From Haliclona indistincta (taxonomy: Eukaryota > Porifera > Demospongiae > Haplosclerida > Chalinidae), in assembly GCA_964017065.1 (NCBI GenBank), contig OZ024791.1:3233410-3297409 (forward strand): a stretch of 64,000 nt of DNA, given 5' to 3'. Shown here piece by piece: positions 23,288-37,179 of this stretch. Position numbers and translations under genes: made by a program. Below the pieces are notes generated by a model, which ran no database searches, had not been told where the DNA came from, and saw nothing but the letters and a program-made list of their open reading frames with translations. The stretch's first letter is position 1. Every line of letters starts with the position of its first letter.

Positions 23288-26200
23288 CCCTTGGGGTTGT
23301 GTGAATTCGTGGTGGATCAAAAGGGTGCTCCCTTGGGATACCCTTTGGGTTCTGTGAATTCGCGGTGGGACCCCAATGGTGCACCATTGGGGTTTTTTGA
23401 ATTCATTGTTGGATCCCGATGGTGCACCCTTGGGGATATGTGAATTCGCGGTGGGACCCCAATGGTGCACACGTGGGGTTTTGTGAATTCGCGGTGGGAC
23501 CCCAATGGTGCACACTTGGGGTTTTGTGAATTCGCGGTGGGACCCCAATGGTGCACGCTTTGGGTTTTGTGAAATCGCGTGGGATCCAAATGGTGCACTC
23601 TTGGGGTTTTGTGAATTCGCGGTGAGACCCCAATGGAGCACCCTTGGGGTTTTGTGAATTCGCGGTGGGACCCAATGGTGCACCGTTGGGGTTTTGTGAA
23701 TTCGCGGTGGGACCCCAATGGTGCACCCTTGGGGTTGTGTGAATTCTCGGTGGGACCCCAATGGTGCACCATTGGGGTTCTGTGAATTCGCGGTGGGACC
23801 CCAATGGTGCACCCTTGGGGTTGTGTGAATTCGCAGTGGGATCCCAATGGTGCACCATTGGGGTTCTGTGAATTCGCGGTGGGACCCCAATGGTGGACCA
23901 TTGGGGTTCTGTGAATTCGCGATGGGACCCCAATGGTGCACCCTTGGGGTTCTGTGAATTCGCGGTGGGACTACAATGGTTCACCCTTGGGGTTTTGTGA
24001 ATTCGAGGTGGGACCCCAAAGGTGCACCCTTGGGGTTTTGTGAATTCGCGGAGGAACCCCAATGGTGCACCCATGGGGTACCCTTGGGGTTCTGTGAATT
24101 CGCGGTGGGACCACAATGGTGCACCCTTGGGGTTTTGTGAATTCACGGTGGGACCCCAATGGTGCACCCTTGGGGTTTTGTCAATTCGCGATAGAACCCC
24201 AATGGTGCACCCTTGGGGTTTTGTGAATTCGCTGTGGTACCCCAACGGTGCACCCTTGGGGTTTTGTGAATTCGCGGTGGGACCCCAATGGTGCACCCTT
24301 GGGGTTTTGTGAATTCGCGGTGGAACCCCAATGGTGCACCCATGGGGTACCCTTGGGGTTCTGTGAATTCGCGGTGGGACCCCAATGGTGCACCATTGGG
24401 GTTCTGTGAATTCGCTGTGGGACCCCAAAGGTGCACCCTTGGGGTTTTGTGAATTCTCGGTGGGACCCCAAAGGTGCATCCTTGGGTTTTTGTGAATTCG
24501 CGGTGGGACCCGAATGGTGAACGCTTGGGGTTTTGCGAATTCGCGGTGGGACCCAATGGTGCACCCTTGGGGTTTTGTGAATTCGCGGTGGGACCCCAAT
24601 GGTGCACCATTGGGGTTTTGTGAATTCGCTGTGGGACCCCAAAGGTGCACCCTTGGGGTTTTGTGAATTCTCGGTGGGACCCCAATGGTGCATCCTTGGG
24701 GTTTTGTGAATTCTCGGTGGGACCCCAATGGTGCATCCTTGGGGTTTTGTGAATTCGCGGTGGGACCCCAATGGTGCACACTTGGGGTTTTGTGAATTCG
24801 CGGTGGGACCCCAATGGTGCAACCTTGGGGTTTTTTGAATTCGCGGTGGAACCCCAATGGTGCACCCTTGGGGTACCCTTGGGTTCTGTGAATTCGCAGT
24901 GGGACCACAATGATGTACCCATGAGCTTTTGTGAATTCGCGGTGGAACCCCAATGGTGCACCCTTGGGGTTCTGTGAATTCGCGGTGGGACCCCAATGGT
25001 GCATCCTTGGGGTTTTGTGAATTCGCGATGGGACCCCAATGGTGCACACTTGGGGTGTTGTGAATTCGCGGTGGGACCCCAATGGTGCACTCTTGGGGTT
25101 TTGTGCATTCGCGGTGGGACCCCAATGGTGCACCGTTGGGGTTTTGTGAATTCGCGGTGGAACCCCAATGGTGCACCCTTGGTGTTTTTTGAATTCGCGG
25201 TGGAACCCCAATGGTGCACCCTTGGGTTCTGTGAATTCGTGGTGGGACAACAATGATGTACCCTTGAGCTTTTGTGAATTCGTGGTGGAACCCCAATGGT
25301 GCACCCTTGGGGTTCTGCGAATTCGCGGTGGGACCCCAATGGTGCACCCTTGGGGTTTTGTGAATTCGCTGTGGGACCCCAATGGAGCACCCTTGGGGTG
25401 TTGTGAATTCGCGGTGGTACCCCAATGGTGCACCCTTGGGGTTTTGTGAATTCGCGATGGGACCCCAATGGTGCACCCTTGGGTTTTGTATCTTCGCGGT
25501 GGGACCCCAATGGTGCACCCTTGGGGAGTTGTGAACTCGCGTTGGGACCCCAAAGGTGCACCCTTGGGGTTCTGTGAATTCGCGGAGGGACCCCAATGGT
25601 GCACCATTGGGGTTCTGTGACTTCGCGATGGGACCATATTGGTGCACCCTTTTGGTTCTGTGAATTCGCGTGGGACCCAAATGGTCCACCCTTGGGGCTC
25701 TGTGCATTCGCGTTGGGACCCCAATGGTGCACCCTTGGGTTTATTTGAATTCGCGGTTGGACCACAATGGTGCACCCTTGGGTTTTGTGAATTCGCGGTG
25801 GGACCCCAATGGTGCACTCTTCGGGTTTTGTGAATTCGCGGTGGAACCCAAATGGTGCACCCTGGGGATACCCTTGGGGTTCTGTGAATTCGCGGTGGGA
25901 CCCCAATGGAGCACCCTTGGGGTTTTGTGAATTCGCTGTGGGACACCAATTGTGCACCCTTGGGGTTTTGTGAATTCGCTTTGGGACCCCAATGGTGCAC
26001 CCTTGGGGTGTTGTGAATTCGCGGAGGGACCCCAATGGTGCACACTTGGGGTGTTGTGCATTCGCGGAGGGACCCCAATGGTGCACCCTTGGGTTTTTGT
26101 GAATTCGCGGTGGGACCCCAATGGTGCACCCTTGGGGTTTTGTGAATTCGCGGTGGGACCCCAATTGTGCACCCTTGGGGTCTTGTGAATTCACGTTGGG

Positions 26201-29200
26201 ACCCCAATGGAGCACCCTTGGGGTGTTGTGAATTCTCGGTGGTACAACAATGGTGCACACTTGGGGTTTTGTGAATTCGCGATTGGATCCCAGTGGTGCA
26301 CCCTTGGGGTTTTGTATATTCGCGGTGGGACCCCAACGGTGCACCCTTGGGGAGTTGTGAATTCGCGTTGGGACCCCATTGGTGCACCCTTGGGGTTCTG
26401 TGAAATCGCGGAGGGACCTCAATGGTGCACCCTTGGGGTTCTGTGAATTCGCGATGGGACCCCATTGGTGCACCCTTGGGGTTCTGTGAATTCGCGGAGG
26501 GACCCCAATGGTGCACCCTTGGGGTTTAGTGAATTCGCGGTGGAACCCCAATGGTGCACCCTTGGGGTTTTGTGAATTCGCGGTGGAACCCAAATGGTGC
26601 ACCCTTGGGATACCCTTGGGGTTCTGTGAATTCGCGGTGGGACCCCAATGGTGCACCCTTGTGGTTATGTGAATTCGCTGTGGGACCACAATTGTGCACC
26701 CTTGGGGTTTTGTGAATTCGCGGTGGGACCCCAATGGTGCACCCTTGGGGTGTTGTGAATTCGCGGAGGGACCCCAATAGTGCACCCTTGGGGAGTTGTG
26801 CATTCGCGGTAGGACCCCAATGGCGCACCCTTGGGTTTTTTTGAATTCGCGGTGGGACCACAATGGTGCACCCTTGGGGTTTTGTGAATTTGCGGTGGGA
26901 CCCCAATGGTGCACTCTTGGGGTTTTGTGAATTCGCGGTGGAACCCAAATGGTGCACCCTTGGGTTGATGTGAATTCGCGGTGGGACCCCAATGGTGCAC
27001 CCTTGGGTTTTTTTGAATTCGCGGTGGGACCACAATGGTGCACCCTTGGGGTTTTGTGAATTCGCGGTGGAACCCAAATGGTGCACCCTTAGGATACCCT
27101 TGGGGTTCTGTGTATTCGCGGTGGGACCCCAATGGTGCACCCTTGTGGTTATGTGAATTGGCTGTGGGACCCCAATTGTGCACCCTTGGGGTTTTGTGAA
27201 TTCGCGGTGTGACCCCAATGGTGCACCCTTGGGGTGTTGTGAATTCGCGGAGGGACCCCAATGGTGCACCCTTGGGGTGTTGTGCATTCGCGGTGGGACC
27301 CCAATGGTGCACCCTTGGGTTTTTTTGAATTCGCGGTGGGACCACAATGGTGCACCCTTGGGGTTTTGTGAATTCGCGGTGGGACCCCAATGGTGCACCC
27401 TTGGGTTTTTTTGAATTCGCTGTGAGACCCCAATGGGGCACCCTTTGGGTTTTGTGAATTCGCTGTGAGACCCCAATGGTGCACCCTTGGGGTACCCTTG
27501 GGGTTCTGTGAATTCGCTGTGGGACCCCAATTGTGCACCCTTGGGGTTTTGTGAATTCGCGGTGTGACCCCAATGGTGTACCCTTGGGGTTTTGTGATTT
27601 CGCGGTGGGACCCCAATGGTGCACCCGTGTGGTTTTGTGAATTCTCGGTGGGACCCCAATGGTGCACCCTTGGGGTTTTGTGAATTCGCGGTGGGACACC
27701 AATTGTGCACCCTTGGGGTGTTGTGAATTCGCGGTGGTACCCCAATGGTGCACCCTTGGGGTTTTGTGAATTCGCGATGGGACCCCAATGGTGCACCCTT
27801 GGGGTTTTGTATATTCGCTGTGGGACCCCAATGGTGCACCCTTGAGGAGTTGTGAATTCGCGTTGGGACCCCAATGGTGCACACTTGGGGTTCTGTGAAT
27901 TCGCGGAGGGACCCCAATGGTGCACCCTTGGGGTTCTGTGAATTCGCGATGGGACCCCATTGGTGCACCCTTGGGGTTCTGTGAATTCGCGTGGGACCCA
28001 AATGGTGCACCCTTGGGGTTCTGTGAATTCGCGGTGGGACCCCAATGGTGCACCCTTGGGGTTTGGTGAATTCGCTGTGGGACCCCAATGGTGCACACTT
28101 GGGGTTTTGTGAATTCGCGTGGGACCCAAATGGTGCACCCTTGGGGTGTTGTGAATTCGCGGTGGGACCCCAATGGTGCACCCTTGGGTTTTTTTGAGTT
28201 CGCGGTGGGACCACAATGGTGCACCCTTGGGATAGCCTTGGGGTTCTGTGAAGTCACCGTGGGACCCCAATGGTGCACCCTTGTGGTTATGTGAATTCGC
28301 TGTGGAACCCCAATGGTGAACCCTTGGGGTTTTGTGGATTCGCGGTGGGACCCCAATGGTGCACCCTTGGGTTGTTGTGAATTCGCGGAGGGACCCCAAT
28401 GGTGCAACGTTTGGGTGTTGTGCATTCGCGGTGGGACCCCAATGGTGCACCCTTGGGTTTTTTTGAATTCGCGGTGGGACCACAATGGTGCACCCTTGGA
28501 GTTTTGTGAATTCGCGGTGGGACCCCAATGGTGCACCCTTGGGGTTTTGTATATTCGCGGTGGAACCCAAATGGTGCACCCTTGGGGTGTTGTGAATTCG
28601 CGGTGGGACCCCAATGGTGCACCCTTGGGTTTTTTTGAATTCGCGGTGGGACCACAATGGTGCACCCTTGGGATAGCCTTGGGGTTCTGTGAATTCGCGG
28701 TGGGACCCCAATGGTGCACCCTTGTGGTTATGTGAATACGCTGTGGGACCCCAATGGTGCACTCTTGGGCTTTTGTGAATTTGCGGTGGGACCCCAATGG
28801 TGCACCCTTGGGGTGTTGTGAATTCGTGGAGGGACCCCAATGGTGCACCCTTGGGATGTTGTGCATTCGCGGTGGGACCCCAATGGTGCACCCTTGGGTT
28901 TTTTTGAATTCGCGGTGGGACCCCAATGGTGCACCCTTGGGGTTTTGTGAATTCGCGGTGGAACCCAAATGGTGCACCCTGGGGATACCCTTGGGGTTCT
29001 GTGAATTCGCGGTGGGACCCCAATGGAGCACCCTTGGGGTTTTGTGAATTCGCTGTGGGACACCAATTGTGCACACTTAGGGTTTTGTGAATCCGCGGTG
29101 GGACCCCAATGGTGCACCCTTGGGGTTTTGTGAATTCGCGGTGGGACCCCAATTGTGCACCCTTGGGGTCTTGTGAATTCACGTTGGGAACCCAATGGAG

Positions 29201-30250
29201 CACCCTTGGGGTGTTGTGAATTCGCGGTGGTACCCCAATGGTGCACCCTTGGGGTTTTGTGAATTCGCGATGGGACCCCAATGGTGCACACTTGGGGTTT
29301 TGTATATTCGCGGTGGGACCCCTATGGTGCACCCTTGGGGAGTTGTGAATTCGCGTTGGGACCCCAATGGTGCACCCTTGGGGTTCTGTGAATTCGCGGA
29401 GGGACCCCAACTGTGCACCCTTGGGGTTCTGTGAATTCGCGATGGGACCCCATTGGTGCACCCTTGGGGTTCTGTGAATTAGCGGTGGGACCCCAATGGT
29501 GCACCCTTGGGGTTTTGTGAATTCGCGGTGGAACCCCAATGGTGCACCCTTGGGGTTTTGTGAATTCGCGGTGGAACCCAAATGGTGCACCCTTGGGGTG
29601 TTGTGCATTCGCGGTGGGACCCCAATGGTGCACCCTTGGGTTTTTTTGAATTCGCGGTGGGACCACAATGGTGCACCCTTGGGGTTTAGTGAATTCGCGG
29701 TGGAACCCCAATGGTGCACCCTTGGGTTTTTTGAATTCGCTGTGAGACCCCAATAGTGCACCTTTGGGTTTTGTGAATTCGCTGAGAGACCCCAATGGTG
29801 CACCCTTGGGGTACCCTTGGGGTTCTGTGAATTCGCTGTGGGACCCCAATTGTGCACCCTTGGGGTTTTGTGAATTCGCGGTGTGACCCCAATGGTGTAC
29901 CCTTGGGGTTTTGTGAATTCGCGGTGGGACCACAATGGTGCACCCTTGGGGTTTTGTGAATTCGCTGTGGGACCCCAAAGGTGCACCCTTGTGGTTTTGT
30001 GAATTCTTGGTTGGACCCCAATGGTGCACCCTTGGGGTTTTGTGAATTCGCCGTGGGACACCAATTGTGCACCCTTGGGGTGTTGTGAATTCGCAGTGGT
30101 ACCCCAATGGTGCACCCTTGGGGTTTTGTGAATTCGCGATGGGACCCCAATGGTGCACCCTTGGGGTTTTGTATATTCGCTGTGGGACCCCAATGGTGCA
30201 CCCTTGAGGAGTTGTGAATTCGCGTTGGGACCCCAATGGTGCACCCTTGG
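23288..30250 (+). repeat. 43-bp satellite array, block 2
   Basis: About 155 units of the block 1 family in the same polarity. Frequent local variants are GGGACCACAATG, GGTTCTGTGAATTCGCG and GGGTTTTTTTGAATTCGCGG. Part of it (about 25740-26450) reappears in block 3 at 31030-31740 at an offset of 5291 bp, and again at 28750-29430. Minus-strand open frames exceed 1,000 codons here purely because the unit lacks reverse-strand stops. Confidence 0.97.
30246..30250. other. Target-site duplication CTTGG, left copy
   Basis: CTTGG occurs on both sides of the 291-bp insert (right copy 30542-30546). Deleting the insert and one copy restores GCACCCTTGGGGTTCTG of the satellite. Confidence 0.85.
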
Positions 30251-30541
30251 CAGTGGCGGATCTAGGGTAGATCCAGAGGTGCGCGCGAACCCCCCTTTGC
30301 GCTCAATAATGATATTCACAAGCTACATTACCTTATGAGGAATTTAGTTTACACAATCATAACTAGGGGTTTTCCCACATTCACCACACGCAAGACTGCC
30401 TAAGCTAACAAGGATTCAACCCTCTGCAGATTCAACGCAAAAGTAGGCTAGATTTTGACCAAAAGTGGGCGTGGTTCGCGGCGCGCAAGCGCGCCCATTC
30501 GACTGAGAACCCCCCTTTCTCCAATCCTAGATCCGCCACTG
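30251..30541. mobile_element. 291-bp hAT-like MITE
   Basis: A non-satellite insert with perfect 16-bp terminal inverted repeats: CAGTGGCGGATCTAGG at the left and its complement at 30526-30541. It is flanked by a 5-bp duplication (CTTGG). CAGTGGCG-type termini are typical of hAT-family MITEs in animals. The classical hAT duplication is 8 bp and some groups give 5-6 bp, so the family call is by similarity of ends. It has no coding capacity. The interior includes the direct pair AACCCCCCTTT near 30289 and 30508 and a GCGCGC-rich stretch. The small open frames that overlap its edges are chance fusions with satellite. Confidence 0.75.
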
Positions 30542-33500
30542 CTTGGGGTTCTGTGAATTCGCGGAGGGACCCCAATGGTGCACCGTTGGGGTTCTGTGAA
30601 TTCGCGATGGGACCCCATTGGTGCACCCTTGGGGTTCTGTGAATTCGCGTGGGATCCAAATGGTGCACCCTTGGGGTTCTGTGAATTCGCGGTGGGACCC
30701 TAATGGTGCACCCTTTGGGTTAGGTGAATTCGCTGTGGGACCCCAATGGTGCACACTTGGGGTTTTGTGAATTCGCGTGGGACCCAAATGGTGCACCCTT
30801 GGGGTGTTGTGAATTCGCGGTGGGACCCCAATGGTGCACCCTTGGGTTTTTTTGAATTCGCGGTGGGACCACAATGGTGCACCCTTGGGATAGCCTTGGG
30901 GTTCTGTGAATTCGCGGTGGGACCCCAATGGTGCACCCTTGGGGTGTTGTGAATTCGCGGAGGGACCCCAATGGTGCACCCTTGGGATGTTGTGCATTCG
31001 CGTTGGGACCCCAATGGTGCACGCTTGGGTTTATTCTAATTCGCGGTGGGACCACAATGGTGCACCCTTGGGGTTTTGTGAATTCGCGGTGGGACCCCAA
31101 TGGTGCACCCTTGGGGTTTTGTGTATTCGCGGTGGAACCCAAATGGTGCACCCTGGGGATACCCTTGGGGTTCTGTGAATTCGCGGTGGGACCCCAATGG
31201 AGCACCCTTGGGGTTTTGTGAATTCGCTGTGGGACACCAATTGTGCACCCTTGGGGTTTTGTGAATTCGCTTTGGGACCCCAATGGTGCACACTTGGGGT
31301 ATTGTGAATTCGCGGAGGGACCCCAATGGTGCACACTAGGGGTGTTGTACATTCGTGGAGGGACCCCAATGGTGCACCCTTGGGTTTTTGTGAATTCGCG
31401 GTGGGACCCCAATGGAGCACCCTTGGGGTTTTGTGAATTCGCGGTGGGACCCCAATTGTGCACCCTTGGGGTCTTGTGAATTCACGTTGGGACCCCAATG
31501 GAGCACCCTTGGGGTGTTGTGAATTCGCAGTGGTACCCCAATGGTGCACCCTTGGGGTTTTGTGAATTCGCGAAGGGACCCCAATGGTGCTCCCTTGGCG
31601 TTTTGTATATTCGCGGTGGGACCCGAATGGTGCACCCTTGGGGAGTTGAGAATTCGCGTTGGGACCCCAATGGTGCACCCTTGGGGTTCTGTGAATTCGC
31701 GGAGTGACCCCAATGGTGCACCCTTGGGGTTCTGTGAATTCGCGATGGGACCCCATTGGTGCACCCTTGGGGTTCTGTGAATTCGCGGTGGGACCCCAAT
31801 GGTGCACCCTTGGGGTGTTGTGCATTCGCGGTGGGACCCCAATAGTGCACCCTTGGGTTTTTTTGAATTCGCGGTGGGACCACAATGGTGCACCCTTGGG
31901 GTTTTGTGAATTCGCGGTGGGACCCCAATGGTGCACCCTTGGCGTTTTGTATATTCGCGTTGGAACCCAAATGGTGCACCCTTGGGGTGTTGTGAATTCG
32001 CGGTAGTACCCCAATGGTGCACCCTTGGGTTTTTTTGAATTCGCGGTGGGACCACAATGGTGCACCCTTGGGATTGCCTTGGGGTTCTGTGAATTCGCGG
32101 TGGGACCCCAATGGTGCACCCTTGGGGATTTGTGAAATCGCGGTGGGACCCCAATGGTGCACGCTTGGGGTTTTGTGAATTCGCTGTGGGACCCCAATGG
32201 TGCACTCTAGGGGTTTTGTGAATTCGCGGTGGGACCCCAATGGTGCACCCTTGGGGTTTTGTGAATTCGCGGTGGGACCCCAATGGTGCACCCTTGGGGA
32301 TTTGTGAATTCGCGGTGGGACCCCAAAAGGTGCACACATGGGGTTTTGTGAATTCGCGGTGGAACCCCAGTGGAGCACCCTTCGGGTTCTGTGAACTCGC
32401 GGTGGGACCACAATGATGTACACTTGAGGTTTTGTGAATTCGCGGTGGAACCCCAATGGTGCACCCTTGGGGTTCTGTGAATTCGCGGTGAGACCCCAAT
32501 GGTGCACAATGGCCTTTTGTGAATTCGCTGTGAAACCCCAATGGTGCACCCTTGGGGTTTTGTGAAATCGCAGTGGGACCCCAATGGTGCACCCTTGGTG
32601 TTTTTTGAAATCGCAGTGGGACCCAAATGGTGCACCCTTGGGGTTTTGTGAATTCTCAGTGGGACCCCAATTGTGCACCCTTGGGGTTTTGTGAATTAGC
32701 GGTGGGACCCCAAGGTGCACCCATTGGGTTTTGTGAATTCGCGGTTCGACCACAAAGGGGCACTTTGGGGTTTTGTGACTTCGCATTGGGACCCCAATGG
32801 TGCACCCTTGGGGTTTTGTGAATAAGCGGTGGGACCCCAAGGTGCACCCTTGGGGTTTTGTTAATTCGCTGTGAGACCCAAATGGTGCACCCTTGGGGTT
32901 TTGTCAGTTCGCGGTGCGACTCCAATGATGCACCCTTGGGGTTTTGTGAATTCGCGGTGGGACCCCAATGGTGCACCGTTGGGGTACGCTTGGGGTTCTG
33001 TGAATTCGCGGTGGGACCACAATGCTGCACTTTTGGGGTTTTGTGAATTCGCTGTGGGACCCAAGGGTGCACCCCTGGGTTTTGTGAATTCGCGGTGGGA
33101 TCCCAATGGTGCACCCTTGGGGTTTTGTGAATTCGCTGTGGGACCCCAATGGTGCACCCTTGGGAATTCTTGAATTCGCGGTGGGATCCCAATGGTGCAC
33201 CCTTGGGGTTTTGTGAATTTGCGGTGAAACCCCAATGGTGCACCCTTGGGGTTCTGTGAATTCGCGGTTCGACCCCAAAGGTGCACTTTGGGGTTTTGTG
33301 AATTCGCATTGGAACCCCAATGGTGCACCCTTGGGGTTTTGTGAATAAGCGGTGGGACCCCAAGGTGCACCCTTGTGGTTTTGTGAATTCGCGGTGGGAC
33401 CCCAATGGTGCACCCTTGGGGTTCTGTGAATTCGCGGTGGGACCCCAATGGTGCACCCTTGGGGTTTTTTGAATTTGCGGTGGAACCCCAATGGTGCACC

Positions 33501-36500
33501 CTTGGGGTACCCTTGGGATTCTGTGAATTCGCGGTGGGAACCCAATGATGCACCCTTGGGGTTTTGTGAATTCGCTGTGAGACCCCAATGGTGCACCCTT
33601 GGGGTTTTGCGAATTCGCGGTATAACCCCAATGGTGCACCCTTGGTGTACCCTTGGGGTTTTGTGAATTCGCGTTGGGACCCCAATGGTGCACCCTTGGG
33701 GTTTTGTGAATACGCGGTGGAACCCAAATGGTGCACCCTTGGGATACCCTTGGGGTTCTATGAATTTGCGGTGGGACCCGAATGGTGCACCCTTGGGTTT
33801 TTTTGAATTCGCGTTGGGACCCCAATGGTGAACCCTTGGGGTTTTGTGAATTCGCGGAGGGACCCCAATGGTGCACCCTTGGGGTTTTGCGAATTCGCCG
33901 TGGAACCCAAATGGTACACCCTTGGGGTTCTGTGAATTTGCGGTGGGACCCCAATGGTGCACCCTTGGTGTTTTGTGAATTCGCTATGGGACCCCAATTG
34001 TGCACCCTAGGGGTTTTGTGAATTCGCGGTGGGATTCCAATGGTGCACCCTTGGGGTTTTGTGAATTCGCGGTGGGACCCCAATGGTGCACCCTTGGGGT
34101 TTTGTGAATTCGCGGTGGAACCCCAATGGTGCACCGTTGGGGTACCCATGGGGTTCAATGAATTCGCGGTGGGACCACAATGATGCACCCTTGGGGTTTT
34201 GTGAATTCGCAGTGGAACCCCAATGGTGCACTCTTGGGGTTCTGTGAATTCGCAGTGAGACCCCAATGGTGCGCCCTTGGGGTTTTGTGAATTCGCGGTG
34301 GGACCCCAATGGTGCGCCCTTGGGGTTTTGTGAATTCGCTGTGGAACCCCAATGGTGCACCCCTGGGGTTTTGTGAATTAGCTGTGGGACCCCAAGTTGC
34401 AACCTTGGGGTTTTGTGAATTCGCGGTTCGGCCCCAAAGGTGCACTTTGGGGTTCTGTGAATTCGCATTGGGACCCCATTGGTGCACCCTTGGGGTTTTG
34501 TGAATAAGCGGTGGGACCCCAAGGTGCACCCTTGGGGTTTTGTGAATTCGCGGTGGGACCCCAATGGTGCACCCTTGGGGTTCTGTAAATTCGCGGTGGG
34601 ACCCCAATGGTGCACCCTTGGGGTTCTGTGAATTCGCGATGGGACCCCAATGGTGCACCCTTGGGATTCTGTGAATTCGCGGTGGGACCCCAATGGTGCA
34701 CCCTTGGGGTTTTGTGAATTTGCGGTGGAACCCCAATGGTGCACCCTTGGGGTAACCTTGGGGTTCTGTGAATTCGCGGTGGGACCCCTATGGTGCACTC
34801 TTGGGGTTTATTGAATTCGCTGTGACACCCCAATGGTGCACCCTTGGGGTTTTGTTAATTCGCGGTATAACCCCAATGGTGCACCCATGGTGTACCCTTG
34901 GGGTTCTGTGAATTCGCGGTGGGACCACAATGGTGCACCCTTGGGGTTTTGTGAATTTGCTGTGGGACCCCAATGGTGCACCGTTGGGGATTTGGTAATT
35001 CGCTGTGGGACCCCAATGGTGCACCCTTGGGGTTTTGTGAATTCTCGGTGGAACCCCAATGGTGCACCCTTGAGGTACCCTTGGGATTCTGCGAATTCGC
35101 GGTTGGACCAGAATGATGCTCCCTTGAGGTTTTGTGAATTCGCGGTGGAACCCCAATGGTGCAACCTTGATGTTCTGTGAATTCGCGGTGGGACCCCAAT
35201 CGTGCACCCTTGGGGTTTTGTGAATTCGCTGTGGAACCCCAATGGTGCACCCTTGGGGTTTTGTGAAATCGCAGTGGAACCCCAATGGTGCACCCTTGGG
35301 GTTTTGTGAAATCGCAGTGGGACCCAAATGGTGCACCCTTGGGGTTTTGTGAAATGGCAATGGGACCCCAACGGTGCACCCTTGGGGTTTTGTGAATTCG
35401 CAGTGGGACCCCAATTGTGCGCCCTTGGGGTTTTGTGAATTTGCGGTGGGACCCCAATGGTGCACCCTTGGGGTGTTGTGAATTCGCGGTGGGACCCCAA
35501 TGGTGAACCATTGGGGTTTTGTGAATTCGCGGAGGGAACCCAAAGGTGCACCCTTGGGGTTTTGTGTATTCGCGGTTGGACCCCAATGGTGCACCCTTGG
35601 GGTTTTATGAATTCGCGTTGGGACCCCAATGGTGCACCCTTGGGGGTTTGTGAATACGCGGTGGAACCCAAATGGTGCACCCTTGGGATACCCTTGGGGT
35701 TCTATGAATTTGCGGTGGGACCCCAATGGTGCACCCTTGGGTTTTTTTGAATTCGCGTCGGGACCCCAATGGTGCACCCTTGGGGTTTTGTGAATTCGCT
35801 GAGGGACCCCAATGGTGCACCCTTGGGGTTTTGCGAATTCGCCGTGGAACCCAAATGGTACACCCTTGGGGTTCTGTGAATTTGCGGTGGGACCCCAATG
35901 GTGCACCCTTGTGGTTTTGTGAATTCGCGGTGGGACCCCAATGGTGCACCCTTGTGGTTTTGTGAATTCGCGGTGGGACCACAATGATGCACCCTCGGGT
36001 TTTTTTGAATTCGCGGTGGTACCCCAATGGTGCACCCTTGGGGTTCTGTGAATTCGCGGTGGGACCCCAATGGTGCGCCCTAGGGGTTTTGTGAATTCGC
36101 GGTGGAACCCCAATGGTGCACCCTTTGGGTTGTGTGAATTCGCGGTGGGAACGCAATGGTGCGCCCTTGGGGTTTTGTGAATTCGCTGTGGAACCCCAAT
36201 GGTGCACCCTTGGGGTTTTGTGAATTTGCGGTGGGACCCCAAGGTGCAACCTTGGGGTTTTGTGAATTCGCGGTTCGACCCCAAAGGTGCACTTTGGGGT
36301 TTTGTGAATTCGCATTGGAACCCCAATGGTGCACCCTTGGGGTTTTGTGAATAAGCGGTGGGACCCCAAGGTGCACCCTTGGGGTTTTGTGACTTCGCGG
36401 TGGGACCCCAATGGTGCACCCTTGGGGTTCTGTGAATTCGCGGTGGGACCCCAATGGTGCACCCTTGGGGTTTTGTGATTTTGCGGTGGAACCCCAATGG

Positions 36501-37179
36501 TGCACCCTTGGGGTACCCTTGGGGTTCTGTGAATTCGCGGTGGGACCCCAATGGTGCACCCTTGGGGTTTTGTGAATTCAATGTGAGACCCCAATGGTGC
36601 ACCCTTGGGGTTTTGTGAATTCGCGGTATAACCCCAATGGTGCACCCTTGGTGTGCCCTTGGGGTTCTGTGAATTCGCGGTGGGACCACAATGGTGCACC
36701 CTTGGGGTTTTGTGAATTCGCTGTGGGACCCCAATGGTGCACCCTTGGGGTTTTGTGAATTCGCAGTGGGACCCCAATGGTGCACCCTTGGGGATTTGTG
36801 AATTCGCGGTGGGACCCCAATGGTGCACCCTTTGGGTTTTGTGAATTCTCGGTGGGACCCACCCTTGGGGTTTTGTGAATTCGCGGTGGGAGCCCAATGG
36901 TGCACACTTGTGGTTTTGTGAATTCGCGGTGGGACCCCAATGGTGCACCCTTGGGGTTTTGTGAATTCTCGGTGGAACCCCAATGGCTCACCCTTGAGGT
37001 ACCCTTGGAATTCTGAGAATTCGCGGTTGGACCACAATGATGCTCCCTTTAGGTTTTGTGAATTCGCGGTGGAACCCAAATGGTGCACCCTTCAGGTTCT
37101 GTGAATTCGCGGTGGGACCCCAATGGTGCACCGTTGGGGTTTTGTGAATTCGCTGTGGAACCCCAATGGTGCACCCTTG

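Noticed and set aside
27149..30319. 1,056-codon minus-strand open frame (and dozens of similar 100-1,037-codon frames)
   Set aside because: It is made of satellite units only, apart from a short lead-in from the MITE. All three minus frames are open in the consensus, overlapping frames are equally long, and starts are often not ATG.
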